Assembly: GCA_027627225.1 (NCBI GenBank)
Contig: CM051029.1
Coordinates: 27,490,548 to 27,554,547 of the forward strand
DNA length: 64,000 nucleotides
Reading direction: 5' to 3'
Origin: Congeria kusceri
Taxonomy: Eukaryota; Mollusca; Bivalvia; Myida; Dreissenidae
The stretch's first letter is position 1, and every line of letters begins with the position of its first letter. The position numbers and the translations under genes were made by a program. Positions 12,093-25,239 of this stretch are shown piece after piece. The notes beneath the pieces were generated by a model, which saw only the letters and a list, made by a program, of their open reading frames with translations, was not told where the DNA came from and did no database searches.

Positions 12093-12602
12093 CTGTAACA
12101 AGAATATTGTGAACATTTAATTGATGTCGAAAATTTGGTTGAAAACACTCGACAATGTAAACATGTGTAAAACAATTAGTTTAAATCGTGTTTAGTTTAG
12201 CGTGAATGAATGAACACCAATCTCCACTCTTTATTACGCATACACCGGTATCAATTGAATTTCGAGGGTTAAAAATTACAAGGTACCAACTGCCATTGAA
12301 ATCCATAGCAGTTGGTACCTTCTGGTTTTCAATCGTCGATTTGTACTCATAAGCAGTGAAAATATATGCATGAAAATAAAGTGAAAAGTTATTTGTACTT
12401 AAATGTGTTGAAACCTTGTGGATTATGAGGATATTGCCAGTCTTTGAGAAAGATGTATGGGAAATAGGAGATGAAACCTTTGAACCAAATCCCCTAGCAG
12501 AAAAATGGGTTGACAAAAAAGTGCAACACTGTGACATAACGAATTAAGCCACTGCTAATAATACATGTTTCAATGCAACTGACAGTCAGTGGAATTAGCA
12601 AC

Positions 12603-12720
12603 TTGGCCAAGCAAGCCCGAACTCTTCTATTATTACTTTCAGAGCAAGACAATGCTACAAGCCCGTTTATATAAAACCGAGTATCTCAGCAAGCCCGGTT
12701 CAAAATTTACCAGTGAAGGA
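12603..12720. repeat. Dispersed ~120-bp repeat, copy 1
   Basis: Shares ttggccaagcaagcc, tttacagcaagaa-like, a/gtatatga/aaacc and gagcaagcccagttcaaaat-like phrases with 41081-41200. The two copies have the same order and spacing, with scattered mismatches. No tRNA fold or coding frame is evident. Confidence 0.55.
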
Positions 12721-12731
12721 GTTATAGGCTT

Positions 12732-13136
12732 CAAGTTTGTTCTAATTTCCATAGACCATTTCACAGGGAGATCGGAAATATTCGTAAAATTTTGTAGAAC
12801 AAGTCACGTGGCGATTAACCATGTGATTTTTTCAAGTTTGTTCTAATTTCCATAGACCATTTCACAGGGAGATCGGAAATATTCGTAAAATTTTGTAGAA
12901 CAAGTCACGTGGCCATTAACCATGTGATTTTTTCAAGTTTGTTCTAATTTCCATAGACCATTTCACAGGGAGATCGGAAATATTCGTAAAATTTTGTAGA
13001 ACAAGTCACGTGGCCATTAACCAAGTGATTTTTTCAAGTTTGTTCTAATTTCCATAGACCATTTCACAGGGAGATCAGAAATATTCGTAAAATTTTGTAG
13101 AACAAGTCACGTGGCGATTAACCATGTGATTTTTTC
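12732..13136. repeat. 101-bp tandem repeat x4
   Basis: Copies start at 12732, 12833, 12934 and 13035 with an exact 101-bp period and very few substitutions. Each includes a transposon terminus-like segment (tagaccatttca), suggesting that the end of a DNA transposon was amplified in tandem. Confidence 0.92.
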
Positions 13137-13967
13137 AGCCAATGAAATCCTGCAGCCAATATTTAAACACGTTAAGCGTATTATTCAAGTTTAATATTGC
13201 CAAGTTCTGTAGAAAAATCTTACTATACAGAGCTTAAACACACATATTCTAGGGGGAAACTATCGTCATCATTGTAAACATTCACTATTTCGGCCATCAT
13301 ATAATATTTCTTAGACATCAACGCAGATTTCAAGTCAATACGGGAAGATTCCTATGAACTGTTTATTGGACATGTACACGTGTTGATCTATTTTTAAAAA
13401 TGAAGGTAATTGTCAATAATTCAAAGAAACTCATGCTAATCATAGGTATTACTGTATATTGTTTGTTTCCCAGAAGTAATAGAGGATAGCTCGATTAAAT
13501 GCTATTTCAAAACGTATTATATGTAACATATTAAAGTGTATTAGTTGATTAAGTACGATATGCTTTGTGCATAGCCGATTTATTATCCTCCCCAGTGTGA
13601 TCTATTTTTAACTTTTTATTTATAAAATCAATGCGGCTGCTATCGTTTGTAAATAAACCTTGTACCCAGACGATAACTGATCAGTATGTTGTTATCATCT
13701 CGACATTTTAACATGAAATCCGAGTAATTTAATATTATTTCCAGATCCTTTAACTGGGCAGCCTTTAACTTTACATAAATTTTGCATTTTTGTATATCTA
13801 GGATACACAGCAGCTCGTACATGTGCTTTGTTTATGCCTAAAATCTTATTTTACTTATGCTTGGCTCCATTCAGCGATTGGTTGACCGATCTTTGAGAAT
13901 TATTTTACTCGGAAACCGTTCGGAGCCGTACGTAAATATTCGGCGAAGATCGGTATGAAATGGTCTA
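12752..13967. mobile_element. TIR element with TA ends
   Basis: The left end TAGACCATTTCA (12752) is the exact complement of the right end TGAAATGGTCTA (13956-13967). Further inside, gagatcggaaatattcg on the left resembles cgaatattt-cgccgaagatcg on the right after inversion. The 1.2 kb interior has no transposase. TA at both borders would fit a Tc1/mariner-type target but is not proof. Confidence 0.55.
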
Positions 13968-14317
13968 TTAATGACTTGATAAGGAAAAACAAAAAATTTA
14001 AAGCGCACATTCAGTAAACCCACAGGTCAAACCATTTTATATTGTTTAAACAAAAATGAAACATTGTGAAATTTCTGAATAACAAAAGACCTTTGCAGCT
14101 CTTGCTAGAAATAACCTAAGCTAATCCCACACTGATGTAAGAGGATTCCATTTTCATTCAAATCTTTTGTTAGTTTGCATCGCAAGCAATACAGCAAAGT
14201 AATGCTGGAAAGTCCGAAGAAGTAGGTTGAATGCTTCTCGGAAATAAGTCTAGTTACAATTCCACTGCCGTAAATTCCATTAAAGTACACACATCCAATA
14301 TCAATTTAGAGAAACGA

Positions 14318-15370
14318 GGAGAGCTGAAGTAAATGATGGTAGAACATTTACAATTATCTGTAGGAGTCATCCAGGAACAATGTACTCTCCAAAAGTTAAT
14401 ATAAGTTTATCTAGGTTAAACAAATCCTCTGACAGTACTGAAATTTTCAAAGCAAAATTAGCTAATTTTTTAGAAGAACACAATGATTTTATCCATTTAT
14501 ACACCGACGGGTGGAAGGACGGAGACCGTGTTGGTTGTGCTACTTTTTCAAAAAAAAATTCAAGTAAAATGAGACTTCCAGACAAAGCATCTATATTTTC
14601 TGCTAGCCACAGCCATTGACTTAGCTCTTTCTTACATTTCTAATGATAAGTTCGTTATATTCTCCAATTCACTTTCTGTGCTGTGATCTATCAAAAACCG
14701 CAAATTAGATAATATTCTGATTAAAAAACTATTGTTAAAATTACATGATATTTTGTACAAACCTTTTGTTGGATACCAAGCCATATTGGGATACTTGGAA
14801 ATGAGAAAGCTGATATGTTAGCAAAACAATCTCTTAGTCTGCTGAGATTGTCAATGTTCAATTACCCAATAGTGATTTTAAACCAGCAATTAATTAACTA
14901 ATACAATCAGAATTGCAAGCCATATGGAACGAGGCAACCTTTAACAAATTACACGAGATTAAGCCTACTCTTGATTCAGCAACACCTTTTACTCATTCTG
15001 ACAGACATGATCAAATTGTTTTAACTCCCTGCAGAATAGGGCATACCAGATTAACACATTCCGTACCTTTTAAAAAGAGAAGAAGCACCTCATTGTATAC
15101 CTTGCGACGAACATTTTACTGTGAAACATATGCTTATTAATTGCACAGACCTCGGTGATATGCGTGAAAGATATTTCCAAGTAAATTCATTAAAAGAACT
15201 TTTCCAAACAGTGCCATCTTATACATTAATCCAGTACTTGAAAGATATAAACACATATAACAAAATTTTGTTCACGTTTCCTAATCTATATTGAAATCAA
15301 TAGACGTAAACGCCATGATATGACCATAATGTGTTGAGTTGCCGTAAAACCCAAATAAACAAACAATGCG
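14318..15370 (+). pseudogene. Decayed LINE 3' part: RNase H and C-terminal zinc region
   Basis: Translation across several frames gives the end of a non-LTR retrotransposon polyprotein. An RNase H start (FIHLYTDGWKDGDRVGCATF, about 14490-14550) is followed after a frameshift by AIDLALSYIS and a later H-type motif (PSHIGILGNEKADMLAKQS, about 14775-14835). Next come a WNEA segment, GHTRLTH near 15040, and a Cys/His block C-x2-C-x4-H-x4-H-x5-C spread over two frames (about 15085-15150). Premature stops and frameshifts make it non-functional. The 3' end (atgatatgaccataatgtg, gccgtaaaacccaaa, AAAC repeats) resembles the tail of the SINEs here. An I-like, RNase-H-bearing clade is likely. Confidence 0.82.
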
Positions 15371-16235
15371 AAAGGCTAATTAATGTTACAATGAAAAAAT
15401 GCAAAAAAATAAAACTGAAAACAGTCTCTATGAAAGTCCTAAATACAATAGGTCTTTTAATAATTACTGGCCCAAATTTCATTTTACTGGCCACTCAAAA
15501 AAATTAACTTGCAAGTGAAAAACTGACTTTTGCACCAGCGACGAGGGCCAGTGTTCTGGTTATTTTTTGAGGACCTCGTAAAGTTTTAACTGGCTTTGTA
15601 CAAGTCTTTCGCAGACACAGAAACATTACTATTAAGGACTTTCGTCTAAGTTAGTTAGGACAAGTGCCTTCTGAGAAGTTCATTTCAAATTTGCCTTTCT
15701 TCCCTTTTATGTGTTTTGCTTTTGCTGCCATGGCAAAATGCATTAGCAGCTACACTGTTTATTTTAAACACATTGTGATCCAATCTATAGATCTCCATAA
15801 TTCTGTTGAAATGGGTCTTTGCTAGTCTGAGACTTTATTTAAATGAAAAATGCTAATATAGCACATAGCAGTGGATTTGCATGCTTTCTAAGAACAGCAC
15901 ATCTATACTTTACACAATTTTGACTCACATAGCAGTTTCGGCATGAAACGGGTTCTTATTGTGAACCATTGTTATACAAACTGCAGTAACATCATCTTCA
16001 AAGAATCTCGATGACAAATCACTGCCCATTGGCCCCAATACTCTGAAACATTCTTTTGCAGACAAATCAATTTATATTAGTTCCAATACTCTTGAGCCAT
16101 TCTTTGTGGATGGAATCTAATTCAGAATGACAAGATGATTCAGATTGCAACCTCTGAAATCCTTTAGCCAAACAGCAATAATTCAATCCCGTGGACAATC
16201 AAGCGGACAAATCAAACCTCATCAATTCCTGATGG

Positions 16236-16385
16236 ATGAAATCTAATCCAGGAAGACATTGCAGACTGGTTGAACAAATACTATAAAATCTAATCCAGAA
16301 AGACATTGCAGACTGGTTGAACAAATACTATAAAATCTAATCCAGAAAGACATTGCAGACTCACTGAACAAATACTATAAATCAT
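16236..16385. repeat. 49-bp tandem repeat x3
   Basis: Three near-identical copies of a unit containing aaatctaatccagaaagaca and gaacaaatactataa. Confidence 0.88.
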
Positions 16386-19300
16386 TGACCTATAAATCAT
16401 AGGACTCAGAATTGTAACATGACAAGGGTTTTCCCAAAAGTCTATTTGGAGTTAAATAAATAAAATAGTCCAACTGTAAATCATTAAGCATCAAAGTAGC
16501 CGTATGTCATAGATCAATACTGACCTATCTGAACGACAATAACGTTATCGATACGGCGTAACATTTTTCTGTTTCTTTTTTGTTTAAGAGGAAGTGCTAA
16601 TTGCACATCGTTCGCGATATAGATAACCAAATTTGTTGTTATGCGCTACGAAACTTTTATACAAAAGTAAAGATCTCAATGTTCTCTGCGCTACAAAGTT
16701 TTTATACAGTAATCAATACACCCACGCTTTCCATGAGGATGACGTGATGTTGTACATGTCAGCATAATTTTCACGCGCTTTTCTAGCAGAACAAAGGATT
16801 TACACGAAATTCATTTGCAGTTAAATCGTAAATAGGATTCGTGTTTACATAATGTGAACAGTACAATTCGGATAGGCGTTTCGGATTTGGAATTTATTAT
16901 ACACAATTTGAAATTAATTACAAGGAATAATATTATATTTTATTTACAAATGGAATATTTTACATATGGATATAACACATTGTGGATGTTAACAACAATG
17001 CAAAAGGTGAATTAATTATGTGTATGTCTTGAGATCGTTAAAATAGGCTAGTGTATACATGTATATCTATAAAATATATGAATGACCTGACAAGTTATAT
17101 CGCGATCCGGCTACATCACGATCGCGATCCATGGACCCTGCGAACCGCGGTATAACGGATCTGCAGTGTAATCAGAAATGTATTATTTTTGAAATAGTGT
17201 TCAGTTAATTAAAAGGGGACCGTGTGCTTATAAATCACAGGAGTTCTGGGACAACCCTTACAAGGGAGATCACATACATTTTTTATGGTGTAACAGCCAT
17301 TCCAATTTGTTTGTAATGAAGAGAACAACATAAAACACTGATTGCAACACATCCAAATAAAACTGGCATTCAGTTATATGGCACTGAATTATGGGGTTCT
17401 GATACTGGGAAAGCTTCTACTGAACACACTGACTACAAAATGCAATCATATCACATTGAAGTGGAAACATTATGTTGTTTCAGAAACTAGACATTGTCAT
17501 GCTTGAAAAATTGTGTAATACATGAACATGTGAACCTTGATAACATAATAATTGCACACTTAATTCTGCCAGACATTTTTCCTTGGGAAAATTAGTACTT
17601 TCAGGGAACTTTGTTTTCAATTTGAATATTGTTATGTTATAACATATACAATACAGTATTGTTGGACTGTTCTTCTAAGAATTGTATTACCATTTTCTTT
17701 TCCAGAATATCTGTCTTGTTTTGTTCTATAGAAACATAAGATTCATGTGTTTTGGTTTTCTTAAGATTGTAGCATGAAGGGTTGCAATTTTCTTTGAATT
17801 GACTGGTTTGCTTAGTATCAAGAGCACACATTATTGAATTAAATTTTGTTTTCTAAGGATTTTAACATTAACGGTTGTTGTTTTTCTTCAGTTGTTTAGT
17901 TTTTGAAGGATTTGTGTGTGTGTGTGTTTAGATCTTTATCGTCAGAGACTGTGTTATAATCGTTCTTAAATTGTTGAAAAGATGTTTAATCTATACATAT
18001 TCTTATTCTGAAAATATTTGTACATGACGATGGATAATTAAAATAAAACAGGCTACCATTGTCCTTTGGACATAGAAGATAAGACCTCAATGCTTAGAAC
18101 TTTTAAGTATTTAATATAAAAGGACAAAAAAGCAAATTCATTGCACAAGTGCACCTCACAAATCATCCTGGACTAATGATCTTTTCAACTGTGTGTGCTG
18201 ATTTTTAAAATTGCAGGATAATTAAATACAGCTTGAAAAGGAAGTAAAAACTCTGGTAAAATCTGAGAAATCTAGGAATTTTTTCAAGAATTGGAACAAA
18301 ATATTGCTTTTCAGAAACATGATTTTCCAAGAATTTTTTTTTTGTTTAACCGATGGAAATATTTGGTTTAATTAAACGACAGAACCTGGATAGCTGTCGT
18401 TAAAAGAATGGAACAGAACTAGGTGACATTCTACTAAAATATTATCATTTGCATTCCTCTGACATATGGCATACAATCATGTACATATAGTTAAACCAAG
18501 GAATTATAAGATAATAGCTTATACTAATACTGCTAACATTTATGAACTCAACTAAAAATCTTACATGTTTAATGGAATATGGGTAATAATTACAGAAAAA
18601 GTAAAAAAATTATATAGATTTACCAAGAACTTTTCAGATAACTTAGACATAACAAATATTAATGCGAAAATATTACCATGATATGCGACTTGGAAAGTTC
18701 AAAGTAGAAATTTCAATTTTGCGTTGATTTTCAATTATGCGTTGAACATTTTTCGTTGCGAATTATGTATGCGCAAAGTCTTGAAAGGCAATTATTTCTG
18801 CCTGAGGCTTTTCCTCCATGATTGTTTTCTTTGATACCGAACATGCCACGGTACTTTATATGCATCTTCCAATTAAGGAATCAAAAGGCGTGCATTTCTA
18901 TGCGCAAATAAAAGGAAATTAACGATTGATTTTCCTGACAATGCAGGAAATATGTCTCCCTATACACCCTTTGTCGTGCGTAGGTCGGTAAAAAGTGACA
19001 TGCAAAAAGCTGACATGACAAATATCAGGGGCTTAGCGCAAAAAGCGTGCAAGTGACATTTTTGACAATAATGAATTTTTTGCACATTTAGTATTGATTT
19101 ACAAGTATTTCTAACCAGGGAAAATATTAACACAGAATTCTGCTTCAAACCATGAGACAGGCATTGTTTAAAAGCTACTGCAACAAATTTACTGACATGC
19201 CAAAGATGCTATTTTTAGAAAAGCTTTCTGCAATAATTTTGCTTGGCCATGCATAGAAATTTAATTTATACAGGTTAGGCATCAGCAAATTTTTTACACA

Positions 19301-19389
19301 GCTTAAGGAATAAGTCTCGTACCCATTTGATGGGAAATTTGGGAATCTGTCATTGTGGAATATTGTTAATGGCAAGAAAATGATAATTT

Positions 19390-19815
19390 GGGAATTTCTC
19401 ATTGTGAAATCTTGTTAACTGGAAGGAAATGGGAATTCGGGAATTTCTCAATGTAAATTTTTTTTAACTGGAAGGAAATGGGAATTCGGGAATTTCTCAA
19501 TGTGAAATCTTGTTAACTGGAAGGAAATGGGAATTCAGGAATTTCTCAATGTGAAATCTTGTTAACTGGAAGGAAATGGGAATTCAGGAATTTCTTAATG
19601 TTAAATCTTGTTAACTGGAAGGAAATGGGAATTCAGGAATTTCTTAATGTGAAATCTTGTTAACTGGAAGGAAATGGGAATTCAGGAATTTCTCAGTGTG
19701 AAATCTTGTTAACTGGAAGGAAATGGGAAATCAGGAATTTCTCAATGTGAAATCTTGTTAACTGGAAGAAAATGATAGTTTGGGAATTTCTCATTGTGAA
19801 ATCTTGTTCACTGGA
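19390..19815. repeat. 49-bp tandem repeat x~9
   Basis: Repeats of ggaatttctcaatgtgaaat then cttgttaactggaaggaaat. Outer copies are more diverged (weakly recognisable from about 19330). It is unrelated in sequence to the 49-bp array at 16236. Confidence 0.9.
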
Positions 19816-20129
19816 AGAAATTATCGAAGGTAATATAATTAATTAAATAAATAAACTAGTGGAATATTGGCTGAACTTGGTACTTTTATTGTATGGAGAG
19901 AAACCACAAAAATATGGAGTTCAACCAAATGCAACGAATTTAAGTAATCAATAAATTAAATTACCTTGAAATACCGTCGTAATTTTTCTCAATTAACAAT
20001 ATTTTACACTGTGAAAATGCCAAATATGATGGGTAATGTACCCATTTCCAATGCTGAAAAGAAAGCCCCATCTGGGTATATATACACACAGTCATGGTTT
20101 CACAAATACCACACTGATCAAATATATAT

Positions 20130-20389
20130 GAGGTGTGTCGTGGGAAAACTGGGCTTAATGCATGTGCGTAAAGTGTCATCTCGGATTAGCCTGTGCAGTC
20201 TGCACAGGCTAATCCGGGACGACACTCTGCCTACAGTGGGTTTATGTTTAACAGAGACTTCCTTGAAACAGAAAATACCATAAAAGCAGAAAGTGTCGTC
20301 CGGGATTAGCCTGTGCGGACTATCCAGGCTGATCCAGGACGGCACTTTATGCACATGCATTAAACCTGGTTTTCACATGACATGCCTCA
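20130..20389. mobile_element. Double-hairpin MITE, full copy
   Basis: Runs from tgaggtgtgtcgtgggaaaa to the inverted end acatgcctca. Both internal palindromes are present; the linker reads gacttccttgaaacagaaa. Confidence 0.9.
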
Positions 20390-20883
20390 TGTAAACTGTA
20401 TTCATTGCTTGTAATACACTGATCAAATAATTATGTGTACAAGCTTTTGCATAACAAATACTGCCTTCTGGGCCTGCAGAGTTCCACATGGAATAAACAA
20501 ATGAAATTAAATATGCATGCGACATGTGTCGCGAATATAGCTGTTTCACAACTAATATGTGCAAATGAGAAAATTAACAATCAATATCAATAAATGTAAC
20601 AAATAAACAACTGGTGACACTGTTTTCTATTATTTTACTATTATTTATTTTGCAGTAATGTATTTTAGTATCCAGAAACGAGGATACTGGAAACTAATTA
20701 ACATTTTGTTTATGATGCACAAATATTTGTAAGTAATTTAAAAAAATAATTTTCTTACCAAAATTACCCAGTAAAATTTCTTTTTCAATCTTAAGTTTCA
20801 GATTTTGCAGTACAGATGTTTTATGATCTTTAAAAACAAAAGAAAAAGAAGTTCACTAAGAGGAATAACTGACAATATCTTAC

Positions 20884-20955
20884 CAGATACACAGCCCAGA
20901 CGGGAAATGCATAGTTAGGTCTGCACTGGTACCCATGAGTTTCAAACTCACGCAT
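20884..20955 (-). CDS. Candidate alternative first exon of the SCHIP1-like gene
   Basis: Twenty-four codons, beginning MREFETHGYQCRPNY and ending FPVWAVYL, stop exactly at a ctg|gtaaga donor in phase 0. That is the phase needed to join the exon at 12092. The upstream frame stays open for about 20 more codons, so an internal exon with an undetected acceptor is also possible. Vertebrate SCHIP1 is known to use short alternative first exons spliced to the same conserved block; this segment has the position, strand, phase and length for that role. The residues themselves match nothing I recognise. The ATG context (ttcgggATGc) is acceptable. Support is structural only. Confidence 0.45.
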
Positions 20956-21310
20956 CCCGAAGTAATGTTTTCCAAAAACGCCCGCAAAAAAATCAGAACT
21001 ATTCAGCACAAAACATATACTCCAAAATCAGTTTGAACCATTCTAGAGTAGTATTGATTCTGTCTCTATGACAAATGCTTGCTTTTTAAGCTAAGCCTCA
21101 TGACATACATATTTCATAGAACATTGCAAATTATTCGCACAATTAGCATTTTAAATTTAGTATTCAGCTATCTGTATTAAATATTTCATTCAAACAACAA
21201 GTCCTTGAAGTATTCCACAACTATACTACAATTATATTATTAAAGATATATTATCCTCTATATATATTGCTAAATCAATTTTCTGTATGTTTACTAACTT
21301 ACTAATTAAC

Positions 21311-21690
21311 TAAGAAATCACAGTATCCAAGATATTAAATAATGATTCACTAAATCTAGTATTTAACTAAGAAATCACTGTATCAAATATTTAACTAAGA
21401 AATCACTGTATCAAATATTTAACTAAGAAATCACTGTATCAATTATTTAACTAAGAAATCACTGTATAAAATATTTAACTAAGAAATCACTGTATCAAAT
21501 ATTTAACTAAGAAATCACTGTATCAAATATTTAACTAACAAATCACTGTATCAAATATTTAACTAACAAATCACTGTATCAAATATTTAACTAACAAATC
21601 ACTGTTTCCAAGATTAAACTAACAAATCACTGTATCAAATATTTAACTAAGAAATCACTGTCTCCAAGATTTCACTAAGAAATCACTATC
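21311..21690. repeat. 28-bp tandem repeat x~13
   Basis: Unit taactaagaaatcactgtat plus caaatatt. Variants with taacaaatcac cluster in the later copies, suggesting local amplification of a mutated unit. Confidence 0.9.
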
Positions 21691-22660
21691 TTCAATGCCA
21701 CAAACGATAGAAACTTGTTCTTGAAAAGAATAACTTCCCTCACATTCTGTTTCGAGAAATTAATCCATCGGCTGTAGTATACATTTCACAGAGTCATGGA
21801 ATTCCGATTGGGTATTGGAACAAGAACATCTAAGACAAACAAGTCTCCCATGTAGAGATCATGTCTGAACATCAAGCAAACCATTATTGGTCCAGGCTCG
21901 AGTCTGCCTGTTTCGAAAACAGAATGGAACTACGGCTTTGACATTGCTCTATATGAACATTCGAAGCGTTACATTATTGGTTCAACTCTGGTCTGCCTGT
22001 TTCAACAAGAGAATGAAAATGAGGTTTCGTCCGTCGCTCTACATCGCTAGATATGGCCCTATACGAAGGCTACTGTAACAGGCAGTCCCGATGAATCATT
22101 GAATCATGAAATCAATGAATGAGCGGAAAATCAAGTTAGTGCTGCACTAACAAGCATTATTGTTTATCGAGGAGTAAAGTCCCAAGTGGTCGTCTTTCGG
22201 GTCTATCGGAGGAAGTTTATCGAAGGCGTATAGATACTGGCAAAATATTAGCATGGGGGAAATGAAGCATCAGTTTCTAGGGGCGGCAGACAGACTGGTA
22301 TTATTAATAATACATAAATAACGGTATTGCAATGGAAAAAAACATACTTGTTTACATCAAATATACGGGAAATCCAGTCTATATATATGCTAAATATACG
22401 CCGGTGTCATTTATGAAGTTTCTGTTTTATCTTTTATCGAAAACAACCCATAAATAACCATGACTTTTTTTTCATGATCGAAGTTTTATAAAAATTACTT
22501 CTTCAAGCAAAATTTCAATTTGAAAGGGGAAATTACTTCACCAAGCTATATTTGTTTTTGCTTAAATCATCAATTTTTCCCAATAAGTTGACTTTGCACG
22601 TAGAATATTTATTCACCCTTTTAACAAAATAGTTGAGATATATAGGATCTGACACAAGTT

Positions 22661-22778
22661 GTCATTTCATACCATATTTTATTAAACGAGTTCAGGAATT
22701 TTGCTAGTAAGTGAGCCTTTGGCGAGCTTACTAATGAATTTCCTGGACGAGTTTAATAAAATATGGTTTGATATGACG
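22661..22778. repeat. Long hairpin (arms ~52 bp)
   Basis: The left arm (accatattttattaaacgag, then ttcaggaatt, tagtaag) is the inverse of the right arm (cttacta, aatttcctgg, then gagtttaataaaatatggt), with a loop around gagcctttggcgag. It may be the folded end of a DNA transposon; no partner end was identified. Confidence 0.75.
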
Positions 22779-23279
22779 AGTGGCAGATCTTTTTTATCAC
22801 ATGATTTTAAACGAAAAAAAAGTATAATTTTACCAAAACATGTTGATAAATCCTAAAAGTTGTGTATTGGCATGACGTCATTTCATGTTGACGATGTCAT
22901 TTCACCAAAATAACGTCATGCGATTGGTCAGTCAAAGAATATGTAGCCAATTAAAACGCTCTAAATGTTATCTTACACATGTGTAAGATAGAAATATTCA
23001 TAATGGTTGTATTACATGGGACACAAGGTATAGCATGTGATAAAATCCTGCCTCCTTCAAGCAGTGTTCTTTTAATAGAACTAATAACAGCTGATTGCTT
23101 ATCAGTTCAATGGGAGAATTCTGGAAATAACCTATACCACTCCTCTTTAATGCTTGATAAAATAAATATTTATTTAATAACAGCAAAAAAATAAAAAGTT
23201 CTTAAAAGGGGAATGTTTTATCTTTGTAGGCATATAAACTTTTATTTATTATTATTTCATGATGATATATAAATACCCA

Positions 23280-24782
23280 GTCAGTCTTCATGAAACTCGG
23301 AGGTCCTCAGTCAGACATTTGGTCTGACTGACAAGAAAAATCTGTCAGACCTGCTGCATATTTGTCAGACCAAACACAAACACTCTTTGGAATTATTTAA
23401 ATGTTTTTACTGGTTTACATCATTTATTCATATTGCATTTTAATTTCAACAAATTTTTCACATTTTAAATAAAAAATATATATATGTATGTATGCAATAT
23501 TTACCACTCATATTCAGTCTCGGATTAATCTTCATAACTTGTTATATTTCACACAGTTAAATTTATAAAATGTTTTAATTTAAGTCTAATTAACACATAC
23601 ATAGATCTATTTCACTTTATACAGTTTATATTTAAAATCCTATTATTATTTTTATATAGAGTCATGTATATATTTTTACATATTTTATACAATGTAAAAT
23701 TTTAATAATCCAAAAACAAAATGAAGTTTCTAGTGGTTAAAAAAAGGAAATAAATGAACATTAAATAGCAAAAGCTAGCATCCAAGTAATCTTCACCCTG
23801 AGAGACCTATAAAATAAGTCCTTGCTTCACCCCACCCACTCTTTTAATCACAAAACTACAAAAATGCAATGCTTTGCGTCGAAAATCTTAATGTTTGTTG
23901 ATAACCGGTAATGAAATAATTTAAAAGGACTTTATTCATTAAAAAGAAACAACAAAACATTTTTGATGAATTAGAATGTATTTACTTTCATTTTCGACAA
24001 GTGTACTGCCAACACTCTCGCTTACTTTCAAATGTTGCCTCAGCCAAAAATTAGTGTACATGGATGATTTGGAATAATACTTTTATTAGTGAACAGTTGC
24101 TAGTAGATCTAACTATTTTTACAAATGAATACGTACTTTTGACGCAACGGCGTACGCAATTTGTCAAGTTACACAACTTCATATTAATTCTCATAATTAG
24201 TATAATGTTCATTTCGCAAAAGTACGAATTATATTGCCTTCTTTTAATTTGTAGTAAACATGCACATCACATACCGAACGGGATAGTGTAACAAATTGCT
24301 TGCCCTTTTACTGAGGGCGTGTTTAACTTATTTGCATATTGGAAAATTTACGCGTTCTCATTGGCTGACTGGTTTGGCTGTAGTAAAACTGACTCCTCCT
24401 GCGTCTAGAATATACGGATAATTGTTACACTGGTGCAGAAGGGAAGTGTGTTAATTGCCGAGTAGGCGTTCTTTGTCTTTGATAGACATGCGTTCACGAA
24501 CGGAAATGGATGCATCCTAAAATCTAACACTTAATCTTATGTCGTCCTTACTGTATTGATATGAGGTCATCAGTGCTTTTAAATTGCAATAGAAATACGC
24601 ATCATGTAATTCCGTTGAATTTAAAAAAAGATGATACAATGATTGTGTGCTGTTTAAATTAAGATTTGATAGAAAATATTTTAGTCGCACATTTTGGGTC
24701 GACGAACTTGAAATTTCTTTCAGACCTTGACAAATTTAGTCGGTCACGTTCGTAGGTCCGACGGAGTTTCGTGAAGACTGAC
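23280..24782. mobile_element. TIR transposon (~1.5 kb), non-autonomous
   Basis: The left terminus gtcagtcttcatgaaactc and the complement of the right terminus (gtcagtcttcacgaaactc) match at 18 of 19 positions. Subterminal gtctgac/gtcagac motifs recur on both sides (23312-23372 and about 24720). No recognisable transposase; target-site duplication not clear. Confidence 0.65.
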
Positions 24783-25239
24783 CTGTTGATTCAGAAAATT
24801 CCATGCAGAAATAAGCGTATTCGCTTATCTTAATTTTCAGACTGCTTACAGAAACACACATGTGTTTTCAATTAAAATGCAGATATGTAAAACATCATGA
24901 ATATTTATGAGATTGACGTCATCTAGTTCAGACATGAATGAACTATAATTCCACAATGTTTTCAAAATTGACGTACGACCTTAAATAGACCTTAACTTTG
25001 ACGTTTTATTAAATGACTTCCGATGAACCAAACAAAATTTCGAATATATTTATAAAAAGTAGAAAGTCTAACTGAAATTTTAATTCCAAAATTATTGTCC
25101 GGAAAGAAAAATTAGATATCCGCATCTTTAAACAAAGACGCGCATTTAGACAGTTTTAGGCCTAGTAGCAATGGTGGCAGGTCCCACTGGAATGGGAAAT
25201 TTGATGTCATTTAGGAAAATGTTTTTTACAAATACAAAG

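Noticed and set aside
11884..12120. Plus-strand frame opposite the second SCHIP1-like exon
   Set aside because: Shadow of the minus-strand exon; Ser-run from the complement of the Asp codons.
17097..17176. Right-end partner for the pogo-like left end at 8019
   Set aside because: It has tataacggatctgcagtgta and repeated cgatcgcgat, but its complement does not match the 8019 end closely enough.
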